Assembly (NCBI GenBank): GCA_030062745.1
Contig: CP099839.1
Coordinates: forward strand, 41,031,891 to 41,095,890
Reading direction: 5' to 3'
DNA length: 64,000 nucleotides
From: Capitulum mitella
Taxonomy: Eukaryota > Arthropoda > Thecostraca > Pollicipedomorpha > Pollicipedidae
Shown here: piece after piece, positions 1-12,800 of the stretch
Layout: each line of letters begins with the position of its first letter
Position numbering within the stretch: position 1 is the stretch's first letter
Program-made: the position numbers and the translations under genes
The notes under the pieces: generated by a model
Told to the model about the DNA's origin: nothing
The model's input: the letters and a program-made list of their open reading frames with translations, nothing else
Database searches by the model: none

Positions 1-38
1 GCTGCCCCGCCGGGCCGCACCCGCACGCCGACACTTAC

Positions 39-85
39 CGGGTGACAAGCACCAGGGCGAACAGGGTCCCCGCCGCGGCACGCAT
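39..85 (-). CDS. First coding exon of a secreted or membrane protein (partial gene)
   Basis: Read on the minus strand, an ATG (85-83) opens MRAAAGTLFALVLVTR-, a short basic start followed by a hydrophobic stretch, typical of a signal peptide. The exon ends in a strong donor, CG|GTAAGT, at 38/39 (phase 2), so the gene continues to the left of the window. It lies about 2.1 kb downstream of, and on the same strand as, the ACE-like gene. It could be a tandem relative of that gene, but nothing visible shows this. The family is unknown; I infer only entry into the secretory pathway. Confidence 0.5.
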
Positions 86-450
86 GGCGTCTGCCGGCGG
101 CGCGGAGCGTCGACCGCCGCACCCCGACCGTCGGCGCCGACGAAGTGGCGCGACGACCCGCGGCTTCCGACGCTGCGTCTGATCCACCGCCGGCCGGCGC
201 ACCGCCCCCCCCGCCGGCGGGGGGGGAACTTGGCGGCGGCCGAGTCCGAGCGGCATGAAGACGGGACGCCATGAATCACGACACCAGACCCGGGGACGGC
301 CGCGGGACAGGTACGTAATGAGCCGGCCGCTGACGAACTCGTCTGGCTCCCCCTGAAACGGCCGTCCTTGAACCGCTGTCCAGTTCTTCGGCGACCGGTC
401 AGAACCAGGGGATCGGGCCTGCGCGGCGACCTGACGAAGACAGGAGGAAC
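86..450 (-). promoter_or_regulatory. CpG-rich 5' flank of the left-edge gene
   Basis: This stretch is very GC- and CpG-rich compared with the DNA from 450 to 2000 and lies directly upstream of the minus-strand signal-peptide exon. I read it as 5' UTR plus promoter. No clear TATA box is visible. The long open frames on both strands here are a by-product of GC richness. Confidence 0.35.
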
Positions 451-2215
451 ATGGACAACAAGTATTTTTTGTGATAGACAACATTTGCTTTTTAATCGTT
501 ATCTGAACGCCCGAAAGCATCGATCCCACTACTGCAGACGATTCCTTCGTTGCATGATCCAGTCATAGGCGTGGTGAGTTCGGTTCGCTCTAGCTTGAGC
601 TGAGCAAATGTCTCAGTCTGAGAACACGCTGAAAGATGTCTTATAAAGATGCATTGTCCAGTTTGATATTCGAGTTCAGACGTCGAGGGAGAATGTATCG
701 TCGCCTGTGAATGGAACACATGAAGGCAATATGTCTTAGTGAAAATCGGGTTCTGCTGTAGTCATGAGGCAGAGTCATCATTACTAGAAATAAGAAATCA
801 CCGTCGTCAATACAGCTAGGGCTTACCAGCCTCGGTCTTCAGTGCACTGCACGCCGTTCTGTGCACTCGCCATGGCGGCAGTGAACAGCGGCGACGTTTT
901 TGCAGAGTTCAATAAATTCCATGATGCCCGGACGCCGTCGGTAACGGAAATGACAAGGAAAACGTAACATCTGACACAAATCACTCGTCGACATCACTGG
1001 TTTTCGTTATTATTCTTGTTGAGACCACCGATTCTGCTCGCGTGGTTAGCTTATTCAAGATGGTTAAGGGACATCATGATACAGTACTCGCTCCCCCGAA
1101 CGTGGGATCAGGCCTGAGTGAGTCGTGCCCTCCTTTCAGCAGCGATTCACAGTGCGCTGTAGTCGCTCGATGATAGTCCGTGGTCACACAGACGTCTCCA
1201 ATGGCACGACCAGGTACAGGTGTTTCCAGGCAGTGAGGGAACATCGATGCTAACCGAACTACACCACATCGATGCTAACCGAATTACTGTGTGTTTGTCG
1301 TAAAATAATGTACGAAATCGGTAGAATGTACGAATGCACATTTATACAAATGTACAAAATTCGTAGAATCTAAGCAACTAAGAGAATCGCAGGCCATTCA
1401 TGCTCAAGGTAATTGCTACTCATAGTGAGCATGCACATATTTGCCCCAATATTTTCAAAACTGGATTCATGTTTCATTTCATTGTTCATGGGTGAGTGAT
1501 ATGCCTTCGACACAAACACTGTTTAGAGACGGCATGCTTTATTTAATCGTACAAACTATGCCATAGCCAAGACTGTGTAGAAAAGCATAACGCACAACAT
1601 CGCGAACGAGGAAAACAATCATCACGACAACATGCAAACATTTCTGAACGTCCTAAGCAGCCATCACATGGTCAAAGGAAAAAAGTGACTACAATTACCT
1701 AAAATAGGAGTTGAATATTTCAAAACATTTTTAACACATTTTTCATGGCGGAAAACCGCAAAATTATACGCAAATCATGCAACTTGTCTGTATTCCTCAG
1801 AAAGATGCCTTCGCAGGTTGACTAAGCGGACAGCGACTCTCGGTCAAACGCATATGGCTTACTCAGGCAGAGCGCACAAGGCTCGCACAAACAACGGGAA
1901 CAGCACGCACACGTGGATCACCGTCTCTTTTCGCGTGTCAAGTCCAGTGCGCCGACACAACCATACGTGGGAAACATCTCTCGACTCCCACCGACTATGA
2001 CTCGCTCCTCTCCGACCAGCGGGACCATCCTGCCACAGAGCCGGTGGAGCCGCCTCTCCCGCTGTGGTCTGGCCGCCCGGGCCGGGCTGGGCTGCCGCCG
2101 TCGCCGCTGCCGATGGTGGCGGTGGTGGCGGTGGTGGTGGAGCGGCAGCGGCAGATGGGCACTCAGTCCGGTCCGGCCCGCGGCAGGGACAGGGCCCATC
2201 CCCGCCGGGGTGAGC
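451..2215. other. Intergenic DNA and 3' UTR of the ACE-like gene
   Basis: No coding exon is recognised. The stretch 2030-2215 is GC-rich, includes a (GGT/GGC)n-like run near 2113-2142, and directly follows the ACE-like stop codon, so it is probably 3' UTR. An AATAAA on the minus strand at 1543-1538 is a candidate poly(A) signal. The 20-bp segment around 1240 (catcgatgctaaccgaa) is repeated within 30 bp near 1265. The rest is AT-richer and featureless. Confidence 0.4.
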
Positions 2216-2263
2216 TTACGCCGCCGGCTGCGGCACGTCCCTGGTGGGCGCTCCCTTGTATTC
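2216..2263 (-). CDS. ACE-like exon 15: short cytoplasmic tail
   Basis: After the acceptor ccctgtggcag the frame expected from the GC donor reads EYKGAPTRDVPQPAA and stops (TAA 2218-2216). The exon is GC-rich like the other exons while the intron is not. Support is phase, composition and a sensible tail length only, so the call is provisional. Confidence 0.5.
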   Translation of the reverse strand, partial: EYKGAPTRDVPQPAA

Positions 2264-5200
2264 CTGCCACAGGGTGCTCCGTTACTGAAGTGAAACGCCT
2301 GATGGCACAGGCTTACCAGACGCCGGAAGGAAACTCGTATTTAAACGCACAAAAGCTTTTTTTTATTTTGGGTGTATATCCTTCATGCGTATTAATCGAG
2401 CACCGTTTGGGGGGTGTCAAATAGGGCACCCCTCGGTTTCTCTCGAATAACTTATGAATCGTTAGAGTCAGCCCAACCAAATTTCAGTACCTTCAGCCCT
2501 TCAACAATCAATTCTACATATTTTGACATCAAAACCATTTTCATGCCAGGTCAGGAGATATGGTCATGGAGATATGACATCATAAATAAACCCTTGCATG
2601 CTGGCTTTTGCCTGCTCAGCCAGTGACGCGAACAAACTTCGTTTTTGATGACATTTGCGAGCATAATGTATGGATTATTTGCATTTGCATAGACAACGGT
2701 CTCCTAAAGGGTACACAATCGTCACATGTCAACATTAGGGGTCATCCTAGGTCGCGTGCATGATGACAATTGAGCTGATTCGTACTGTGGTTGATAGAAG
2801 TTGTTGCCGCTGACTTCTCCATCGTTCAAATCAGGCAAGAATCAAAATGAGGTTATGAGCAAAGTTCATCAAATAGGACATGAGTTCATGTCAGGTTAGG
2901 TCATGTTATAGGTAGATGTCAAAACGAAATGAAATGCAGCGTTGTCTGTGGAAGATCGTTCAGTAGCAAATTCAGCAGGCAGCAATTATTGTTCGCAGTC
3001 ATAAACAGAAAAATGTCTGTCTGTCCTGACCCGGCTTGACCTTCACTCGCCATAACGAGCAGACAGAGCATATTAAATTATCATGAGATGTCATTTCAAT
3101 TCTGTACTTTACACAGTTAAGAATCGCAGCGAGTAATGTTTGCCCTTTGTCAGGAAGAGTAATGCAACCTTATCTGATCTGACCTAAACTGGCCTTGTTT
3201 GGATGAAACGTAGATAATGCAAGACTGACCATAAGAAGGTTTCAGTTCCATTCTTTTTGCAACGTAGATCAAAACGGCAGTGAGTAAGTATCGATCTTTG
3301 GGATGTAAAGTAAGACCAACATTTCGCCAGACCTAGGCTGACCTTGATCTGGCATTTTTTAACACTGGCATGCTCCTGATGCCAAAGATTGTGACCTTCC
3401 GTTTCATACCCAACTGAAAGCTCTAAGACCATTATTACCGGTGATATGAGGTACAAACCGATGTCAGTCTTTCCGACGTCGTGCTATGCGTTTTACGTGA
3501 CCCGTGACGTCATCAGTCACGTGACCAGGGCTAACATAGTATTTTTTTCTGAATCGCAAGACTCAGGGTCATCGATTGGTAGTATACAGGCTCAGATCCG
3601 GCGGTAAGATCCTGAGATAGCAGGGGTGCCTTTTTTGACACTCCCAGACGGCTGTGGGTACAAAAACACGCCAGGCGCTGCCAGGTTAAACCGAATGAAG
3701 CAGCTTCATGCGTTATCGTTATAACACTTGACCTTGCGTTTAGTTTACCCATGCAGTTTGTTCCTTTTTTCTGTCTTTTTGCACGGATGCAGTCGAATGG
3801 CCGAGATTTCCTTACAGTGCACGCAAAGCCTGGCATTCCAGCAGTCGGTGCCTGGCTGACTTGCCTGGTAGCGTTGTTTCCTCCTGGCCACGACGAAGAA
3901 GATGACCAGACCCAGAATGATTACGGCGATCACCACGCCGACAATGATGGCCACCGTCTGGGTGCTGCCCGGCTGCCGGCTGGGGTCCGTCTGGAGACGC
4001 CGCCAGCCGATTAGTACTGCTCATCTCGGGAAGCTGACCACTAAAATGCCGATGGCTCAAGCGTGCAAACCGCAGTCTGCCAGCCAGGTTCGGCTGTTAT
4101 ATTCGGTTATTATAGGTTCGGTTATTTACCCCCAGAGAACCCTCCAGCGTTTCGTTCTAGTCCGAGCCAGTGCTTTTTCCATGATTAGTTTGCCAGTACA
4201 CTGAAATACTAGCGCAAACCATTTTTGGCGAGACGCAAACCACTAGAAATTGTTAAACTTCGGCCTTGGCTGAGCCACTCACCGCGTTGTTGAACTGGAC
4301 CACCCACTCCGAGAGCGGCTGCAGTTGTTGCACCATGGCCTGAGCCGACAGCTTCGACTCGCCGGTCAGTGACGTCAGCTGGTCTCCAAACGGTTTCGAC
4401 TTGTCAGACACCAGCACCTGCCTGCAGCAGGACAGAATACCGGACGGGGGTCAGTAGCAGGGCAGAGTACCGGACGGGGGTCAGCAGCAGGGCAGAGTAC
4501 CGGGCGGAGGTCAGCAGCAGGGCAGAGTACCGGGCGGAGGTCAGCAGCAGGGCAGAGAACCGGGCGGAGGTCAGCAGCAGGGCAGAGAACCGGGCGGAGG
4601 TCAGCAGCAGGGCAGAGAACCGGGCGGAGGTCAGCAGCAGGGCAGAGAACCGGGCGGAGGTCAGCAGCAGGGCAGAGAACCGGGCGGAGGTCAGCAGCAG
4701 GGCAGAGTACCGGGCGGAGGTCAGCAGCAGGGCAGAGTACCGGGCGGAGGTCAGCGGAGGCAGCAGAACCGGGCGGAGGTCAGCAGCAGGGCAGAGTACC
4801 GGGCGGAGGTCAGCAGCAGGGCAGAGTACCGGGCGGAGGTCAGCGGAGGAGACGGGGCGCCGCGCTGGTCGTACCGCCACGCAGAAAAATTCCACTCCGA
4901 GATCGCAACAGTTAAGAAATCACGGTTTCACCGTCAGTTCACCGCCGAATCACTCCTACAGGTGGCTAAATGACCGAAATTAATTGCAATTACTTGGTGT
5001 AAATAAATATACTGCGTGTTGATAAATGGAAAATCAAACATTCGAAAACACGATTACTCAAAACAACGCATGCGTAGACGCCGAAGAAAAAACGTATATC
5101 ATCCAAACGAGGTCACTCAAGTCACAACCCAGGCCAGCAGAATTCTGAAGACCTATTAATGTCATTCTAGAATTAAAATTGCTACAACTTGTGACACAGT

Positions 5201-6745
5201 GACGGTGTTTCATTCCAGGCTGAAACCATACTCACGGCAGATTCGAAAGCCGGTGACGGCCGGCGACATGCAGTTCCAGGAAGGGGCCGCCCGATAAGAA
5301 AACCTACACGCGACGCTCCTGTCTCTGTCAAGCTACAGCGTCACGAAGCAGCGTTAACCGTCGACGGACAAGCCCTCAGAGAACGCTACTGGGAAATCCG
5401 AGCCTCCTCCTCACCTGATGTTCCTTCCCAGGTCCTTGCTGGTGAGGAGGGCGCACTGCGACAGCGGCTTCGTGGCGTCACCGTACATGCGGCAGTGGAA
5501 CTTGTGGACGCTGAACATGGCGATACCGCCGATCAGCCGTCTGCCGACAGAGGAAGCCACCGCCAGTCAGAGGCGGAGAATGACGTCCGACGACCTCCTG
5601 ATCACAGCAGGCCGCACCACAAGAGGACCAGAGAACGCCAGACTACCAGAGGACCACAGCAGGTCGGACCACCAGAGGACCAGAGAAAGCCAGACCACCA
5701 GAGGACCACAGCAGGCCAGACCACCAGAGGACCAGACACGTCCGGGCCGTCATGAGACGCACCCGACAGAGGGGGCGAATTTTGCTGTGGGTCCTTGCCA
5801 ACATGCTACGTTGGATGAGTTAAATGGTTTCGGACTTTTTAGATGCATTCATGGTATTTGGGTGCAGGACACGTTTGGTGTCAATAATAAAGAGCGAGCA
5901 ATACTAAACATTACCTTGCAGTTGGTGTTTCAGTTATATCAAAAACGTGCTGTTACAGCATGTTCATTTGCACGGCAGCTAACTGAAGTCGGTACCAATG
6001 CACGTGGGAACATACTGTTCTGTCCTCACCGAGAAGAACAATTAGTGATCTTTGTTCGGTATCGTTCGTTCACCAACAACTTCTTGGGATTCTCGTGAAG
6101 CTAAACCGAACCCGGATAAATTCGTTCAAGGATTTATGAAATGCATAAGAACACTGAGCGATTCACACCAAAATCCGGACCATTCATGGCCGAAGATCTT
6201 TGAAGATAGGTGTTGGTTAAATACCCCTAGATCGGCTGACGTGGCGCGTCAGCAGACGAGAGCTTCAGCCCATCGCTGTTAGTACTAATCTTGTAAATCA
6301 GCAGCTCGGCCCGGCGCGGCGACTCGGAGGCGGTGAGCTCCGCAGGGGCAGCTACTCAGCTCACCTGATGTGGTAGTCAGGAATGGTCAGGGTGCCGTCG
6401 GCGAGCGCGTCGAAGTGCGACGATTCGTCCCGCGGCTCTGGCGGAGCCACGCCCTGGTACACCTTCCTGCGGGGTAAACCAGCATCGCATCAACGTTAGC
6501 ATCACCTCGATACAAATACCAAAAAAGCGAAAAGAAAGAAGGCAACGCGCTTTAAACGAACGCACAGAAACAAGTGGACCGCACTGCCCAACGTACACAT
6601 GAGGCTGGATATGGTTGCTCAGATTGCTTATGGGGGAGAAGTGCGCATTTATGAAGCTACTACGTGTGGTTGTGGTGGTTGTGAGTAGATGTGTAATGAC
6701 GTCAGGGTGAAAGAAGGAATAAGAGAGGAAGGTGGGCGGGTAGGC

Positions 6746-6836
<91 letters not shown>

Positions 6837-9800
6837 AGAGAGAGAGAGAGAACATTCAACGACCGCAGCCACGCCTCTCCTGACCCGCTGGCGTCTCGGG
6901 CGAGTGAGTGGAACTTTGGCAGACGGCAGTCGCAGATTAACACTTCTGACGGACGTACCGGTTCGGTACGGGGCCAGACTGACCGGTCCGCGCGAAGCCA
7001 GCACGCCCACTCTACGAACGGCGTCCGGCGGCGACGGCGGCGGCGGCGGCGGCCGTCCGCTCGGCGCGAACTCACTTGTACTCCCACCACTTGCTGTTGT
7101 ACTCGGATTCTGCGATGCGGCCGTTCATGACGTCCTCCTGCCAGCGCAGCGCCGCCATGGAGGCGGCCAGCCGCGGCAACAGCTGTCGGCAGTCACGGCG
7201 GCGCGTCAGCGGGGAGGGAGGGTGTGCGCCGCCCGCCGCCCGCCGCCCGCCGGCGGCTGACGGACGGACTGCTGACACGGACTCGGCACGGCGTACTGCC
7301 ATCACGTGCCACCATGTCTGCACAGCAGGTACGCCACGGACTGACGGCTGGCCTGACCCGGTTGACTGTGCATAGCAGGACCGCTGCACGCATACACCGG
7401 CCGGCGGTAACAACGCAAAGCCGGGCCGGCAGCCTGTCCGGAGCCTCGTCGACTTTTCGGCCGCCAGTTTAAGATGTCCGGGCCAGTCTGGCAACTGATA
7501 ACCCGTTTACATTCTCAGCTATACGTCTTCTCCACCTTACAGACGACTGGCATCATTTGAAGGTGTCTTAAGCCCCGGTCAATTATCGTACGCACATCAC
7601 TGGCTTCAGCGCAAAGGCGTAAGTCACTCACCAGTCCATACCCGGACTGCGCTTAAGATCGGGCGCGGGCGATCCGGACCTACCTTGAGAGCCTGCGCCA
7701 TCTGGAGGTTGAGCATGGCGCCCTCACTGTCGTCGTACAGCTGCAGTCCGAGCAGGTTCCGCAGGCCCTCCTGGGAGACGGCGGCCAGGGCGCGCGCCCC
7801 GCCGACCGCCCGGTCCAGGCCTGGGGGCACCGGTCAGGTCACAGGGGTCAGGTGACAGGTCACAGACGCTTCAGCAGCCGCCGAACGTCAGCGGGCGCAT
7901 CGAGAGGAGGGCGACACGCAGAACCAGGCCGCTTGGCAGCGACCGGTGAGAGACCGAGAGGCAACGGAGGAGCCGCCAACGACTCAAGAAACCCCACGTG
8001 CTGAAAAGATAAGGATGTTTTGATGAAAAAGGTTGATCAGATGGCCAAACTGAGGGGGGATGCAACGGCCTACCGAAAGACTTGTGCTTCCGCCTGGAGC
8101 TGGACGTCAGAAGAGGCGGGCGGGCCGGCCGGCTCTGCGGGCCCGTGGACGGCACCTACCGTAGCCACCGAAGCCGAGACGGTCCCGGAAAGGGAAGTCT
8201 CGGCCCGTGGTGTAGACCTCGGCTTTCTCCGTGTACTTCTGCATCTCGCCGAACAGCTCCACCAGCTCGATGTAGTCGGACAGCGTGGTGTTGGTCGGGT
8301 AGATCCCCCTGCCGGGCACCGGAGACGTCCGAAATCACGCTCAGACGTCATGCATCCACAGGTGTAAACAGCCAGAACACCGGGTTGGACGGCACATTAT
8401 CAAACGCACATCGCTGTCCGACCGCCTGACGGAACAACCGGATGGTGCACGAGCGTCGTCGACTGACGACCTCAGCTGCACAATGCTGATGCATCTCTCC
8501 GCTAGACCGGGGCAAACAGGCGGTGTTGCACGGCGCGTGACGACAGGCCAGCCTGGCCACGTATCCACGCACTGTTGACGCATTGCGTAGCCCTGATGGA
8601 ATGCTACGCGTTGGCGCGCACGGTACAATTTCTTGTTTCTGGTGAAAATCACACCAGACGTTTGGGAAGGGAAAATTTGACAGAATCAGGCCAGGGATGA
8701 CCTGAGCGATAGCATGGCTTTTTGACACGCTATCGTAAGGTGAGTCCAGAAAATAATGTAGCTACTGTTTCGAAAATGGGACAGCCAGTGCTTTCTGCAC
8801 TGTACACTGATGCCTCACAACTTGCAACAACTATTTCATAAAGGTACATAAAACATGGTCTGGTAAAAACGTGATCCTTACCGCCACAGGCAGACCGATA
8901 AACTGTGTTACATTTCCAACTTCAGTTTAGTCGCTGTAATTTCAGAAAAATCAGCTTGGCATTCCAACTGGGATGCACTAAGGCGAGAAACCTGAGACAT
9001 AGCTTTCCCGTAAACCCACCAATTTTGAAACCACTGTGGTGGTTTGCAAACTATTGCACTTGCTCCGACAGACTGCAAGTTAGTTTACAATACTGTGCTT
9101 GTTTTTGTTTCGTTTTTGTTTTTGTTGCGAGTACCAACCAGCGAAAGTACGTTATCTGACGTCGTCGAGAATGCAATCGTTGCAACAAAGTACACCAATT
9201 CAATGTTGCGTTCTAAACGTGGACACAATGATGTCACATCTTGGAATTCACCAGGTATGGGCCGCTCGCAGATCTGCCGTTCGTGGCGGAGAGTACTGGA
9301 GAGGCCTACTTACACAACCGCTTGCTTATGGGTGGGAGAGTAGCAACGGTCCAAGACCCTTGGCAAAAACAGCACGTCCTCGTCGTCCTCGACTTCGACG
9401 TTGAGCTTGGACAGGTAGAGGTCATCCACGCGTGTGGCGTTCAGCCCCAAGTCCGAATAAAGGTATCCAGCCTTCTGCTTCAAAATGCCAACGTCCACAT
9501 TCTGTGGAACACGAGAGTGAGGAATGTGAAACGCCTCGTTACATGACGTCTCAATCATTCTGCAGTCTCAAGCACCAAACGATCCCGTATCACACCCGCA
9601 TTACAGCACCCGGCCTCGTGTATGCTCAAAAGCAAACCTACATCTGTTGTATGGAAAACGCATTCCGAAATAAAGCACGGGTTTATGATGACAGCCGCAT
9701 TGACACCTGTCTTGAAAGACGACTAACGCTGTTTACCAAAGCGTGCGATATTTGAAGACGGAAAACGAGACCCAGTTCAAAACAACCTGATGTAACACAT

Positions 9801-12800
9801 GTAGTTGCTAAAACGGATAGGTGTTTGAATGGAACGCGGCGAATTTCCCCTGCTAGAGGAGGTGACGTTCGCCTGCAACCTCAGAGGCCTCAGGGCAGGG
9901 GCACTCCTGTGACCTCAGAGGCCCCAGGGCAGGGACACTCCTGTGACCTCAGAGGCCCCAAGGCAGGCGTGCTCCGGTGACCTCAGAGGCCTCAGGGCAG
10001 GCGTGCTCCCGTGACCTCAGAGGCCCCAGGGCAGGCGTGCTCTCGTGACCTTAGAGGCCTCAGGGCAGGCGTGCTCTCGTGACCTCAGAGGCCTCAGGGC
10101 GGACGTGCCCGGCGGCGCTGCGCGGCCGGAAACGTCGCTGACCTTCTCCTGACACTTGCGGTGGAAGTCGAGCGTGCTGGCGTTGCTGACGGGCTTCATG
10201 AGGTCCTCGAGCGCGCTCCAGTCGTCGGCCTCCAGGCTGCCCAGCAGGTGGGCAGGGATGAGGCCGCGCTCCGGCACCACGTACCCGTACCGCTGGCGCA
10301 GCCGGTACCGGGCGTACGTGTGCAGCTGCCAGTACAGCGGCGAGATGTCCTTCTCCCAGAGCCGCTCCAGCGTGTTGGAGAGGTCGGGGACGTTGCCGCG
10401 CTTGTACGGGTACATCAGCAAGCTCCAGGCGTTGTCGTTGGCTGTGGAGAGGCCGGCGGTGAACGTGGGAGGATAGACATGGGCCAACGGCCGACCGGAA
10501 CGCACCGCGCCACCCCGCAACAAACGATAGCGGCACCGACCGTGGCACCTCCAGGACCCTTGGCCAGGATCATTTCATCCCCAAACGGCTATTACCTGAT
10601 CCTCGCTGAGAATAAACGATGGGCACGCACACACACGCCCGCGCGCACACACACACACACATGCACATGCACACGCACACGCACACGCACGCGCACGCGC
10701 ACACGCACACACGCGCGCACGCACCAATCACAGGAGTAAAAGCGCCCTCGCGCCAACAAACTCCGACAGACCACAGGACGCCGCGGGCAGGTGGCCAGCG
10801 GCCGCCCTCTGCCAGCTGCCGGCCGGCCCACTCACGGTTGTGCTTTTTGGCGGCGGCGTCCAGCAGTCGGACGAACGTGGTGTACATCTGCGGCGTTTTG
10901 CGCGACAGCGCGCTGCGCCACGTCAGCCAGTAGTGCTCCAGCTCGGCGCGGTCCGTCGACGACGCCATCTTGACCCGGACGTCTGGCGACAGGGCTCGGT
11001 GAGCGGCGGAGGCCGGCGCCGTGTCACGGCTGCGGCCGGGGGGCGGCCGGTGCAGTGTCACGGCTGCGGCCGGGCAGCGGCCGACCGCGCCCGCAGACGG
11101 CCGCGGCAGGGGGATCAGCTCAGCTCAGACACAGTGCAGGAGCCCCCTGCTCAGCTGCACAGACAGCATCTGTCGTGCTCCGGCAGGGGCACAGCCGCTG
11201 GGAAGACGATGCGCGATGGCTTCCACACAAAATGCGGGCTGGGAGGAGGACCCCCGGGCCCCCCTTGGCTGCGCCTCTGCGCTCCGGCTTAGAATCAGGG
11301 GTGTTCATTTGCATCCGGGGACCATGCACCCCCCCCCCCTCAGTGCGGATCTTGGTCCAACCGAAGGTGATTTTGGCCCACCCCAAAATACTTCCTGCCA
11401 GTTTTAACAAGGGAAATACAGTTTGGTATTTAATAAATGATTACGAAAACTGCTCTCGTTCAAAATCAAGTGGGCTAAATCCATTCAAAAGCGCCCATTT
11501 GGGGGGTTAGGCTGTCGAGCCCTCGACCCTTCCCCCATACCACTTACACAAAACGACGCCACTGCCGAGAGCTGCGGTGAAATGTTAAGAACCGTTATTT
11601 TATTTCCCGGGTTGGTAATAGTCTCAGTGTATCCAGGGCGCCCACGGGTAATGAATCGAGACGTTCGAGGACCAGCGCCCGACGTGTACCGTGTAGCGAT
11701 AACAACGGAAGACTGGACAGGGAAAAAGTCGAACGGGAAAAACAGCTGAACTTTGAATGCTGCAGCGCCTCATGCAGACTAATGTTCCGGCTGTCGTTTT
11801 CATTGTCACTCCCTCCCAGCCCGTGAGCGGATTTTCACGCAAGCACAGCTCATGGCTCGTAAGATTGTTTCACTTACCGGAGTACAGCTTCAGGTCGCAC
11901 TTGCTAGTTTCGAAGAAGTCGCACACCCTGCTTCTGGCGAAGGTGGTCTCCAAGTTCGTGATGGCCGTCTGGAGCTGGTGCACGAATGACACAAGTAACG
12001 TCAGTTCGGCAGATGGTAGCAGGATATGAAAGCGGTGGGCCAAGTCGAATGCCGGCATTCGTGCATTATCGCCTCTGTCATTCCATGAAGAGACGGTACT
12101 TAAAGTGGCAAAAACCGTCATAAGATGAGTAAGGACGCAGACACACGCACAAACACACAAAAACGGCGAGGAGCAGGTCTCCATTTCACTACACGAATGT
12201 AATGGATGTATGGACGGTACGTTAACTGTTGGACTGATGCGCATTTCCACGTCAGGAACACTACAACGGCAGCTGCCCCAGTCAGCTGCGGACCAGCCGT
12301 GGTCAGGCTGCTCCGTCCCCAGAGGCCACGGCCGGCTCGGAGCGGCCGACAGGCGGTCCGACTCACCTCGTTCACCTGCTCGTCGTCCAGCGCGGCCACG
12401 CCGGCCCGCTTCAGCACCATGAACAGCTCGACCACGTCCGTCCGGTCCAGGCCGCTCAGGTCGAGCTCGGAGGCGTTCTTGGCGAACTCCCTCCACAGTC
12501 GGGCGTAGTTGACCTCTCGTCGCACCTGGAGGTCCGGTGTACAGGCGTGACGGCGAACGGCCCAGCGCGAGACGACGGCGGCAACGAGCCGATTTAACCC
12601 ATCACGGGGGACTGGGGAAGGTCGGCCTTTGTATGAGGGGTCGGAGACGTGTTGAACGACTTCCCATGGAGTCAAACATTACGGACTCGGAAGATATCAG
12701 GCACGGGAAAGTTTCAGTTTTCTAGTCCTACGCATGCGGGAGAGGACTAGGGATGAGGCAGGTTGTTCGGGGACAGATCGAAGCAAGATCTCTTGATAAT

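Noticed and set aside
4369-4983. Long open frames on both strands (about 200 and 160 codons)
   Set aside because: They are produced by the 30-bp minisatellite; 30 is a multiple of three and the unit has no stop.
6377-7090. Minus-strand frame of 237 codons with a long Leu-Ser run
   Set aside because: It is the (GA)n microsatellite read as LSLSLS; the true exons of the ACE-like gene on either side use other boundaries.
10161-10739. 192-codon plus-strand frame across the ACE-like exon 6
   Set aside because: Antisense shadow of a well-supported exon plus the (CA)n run.
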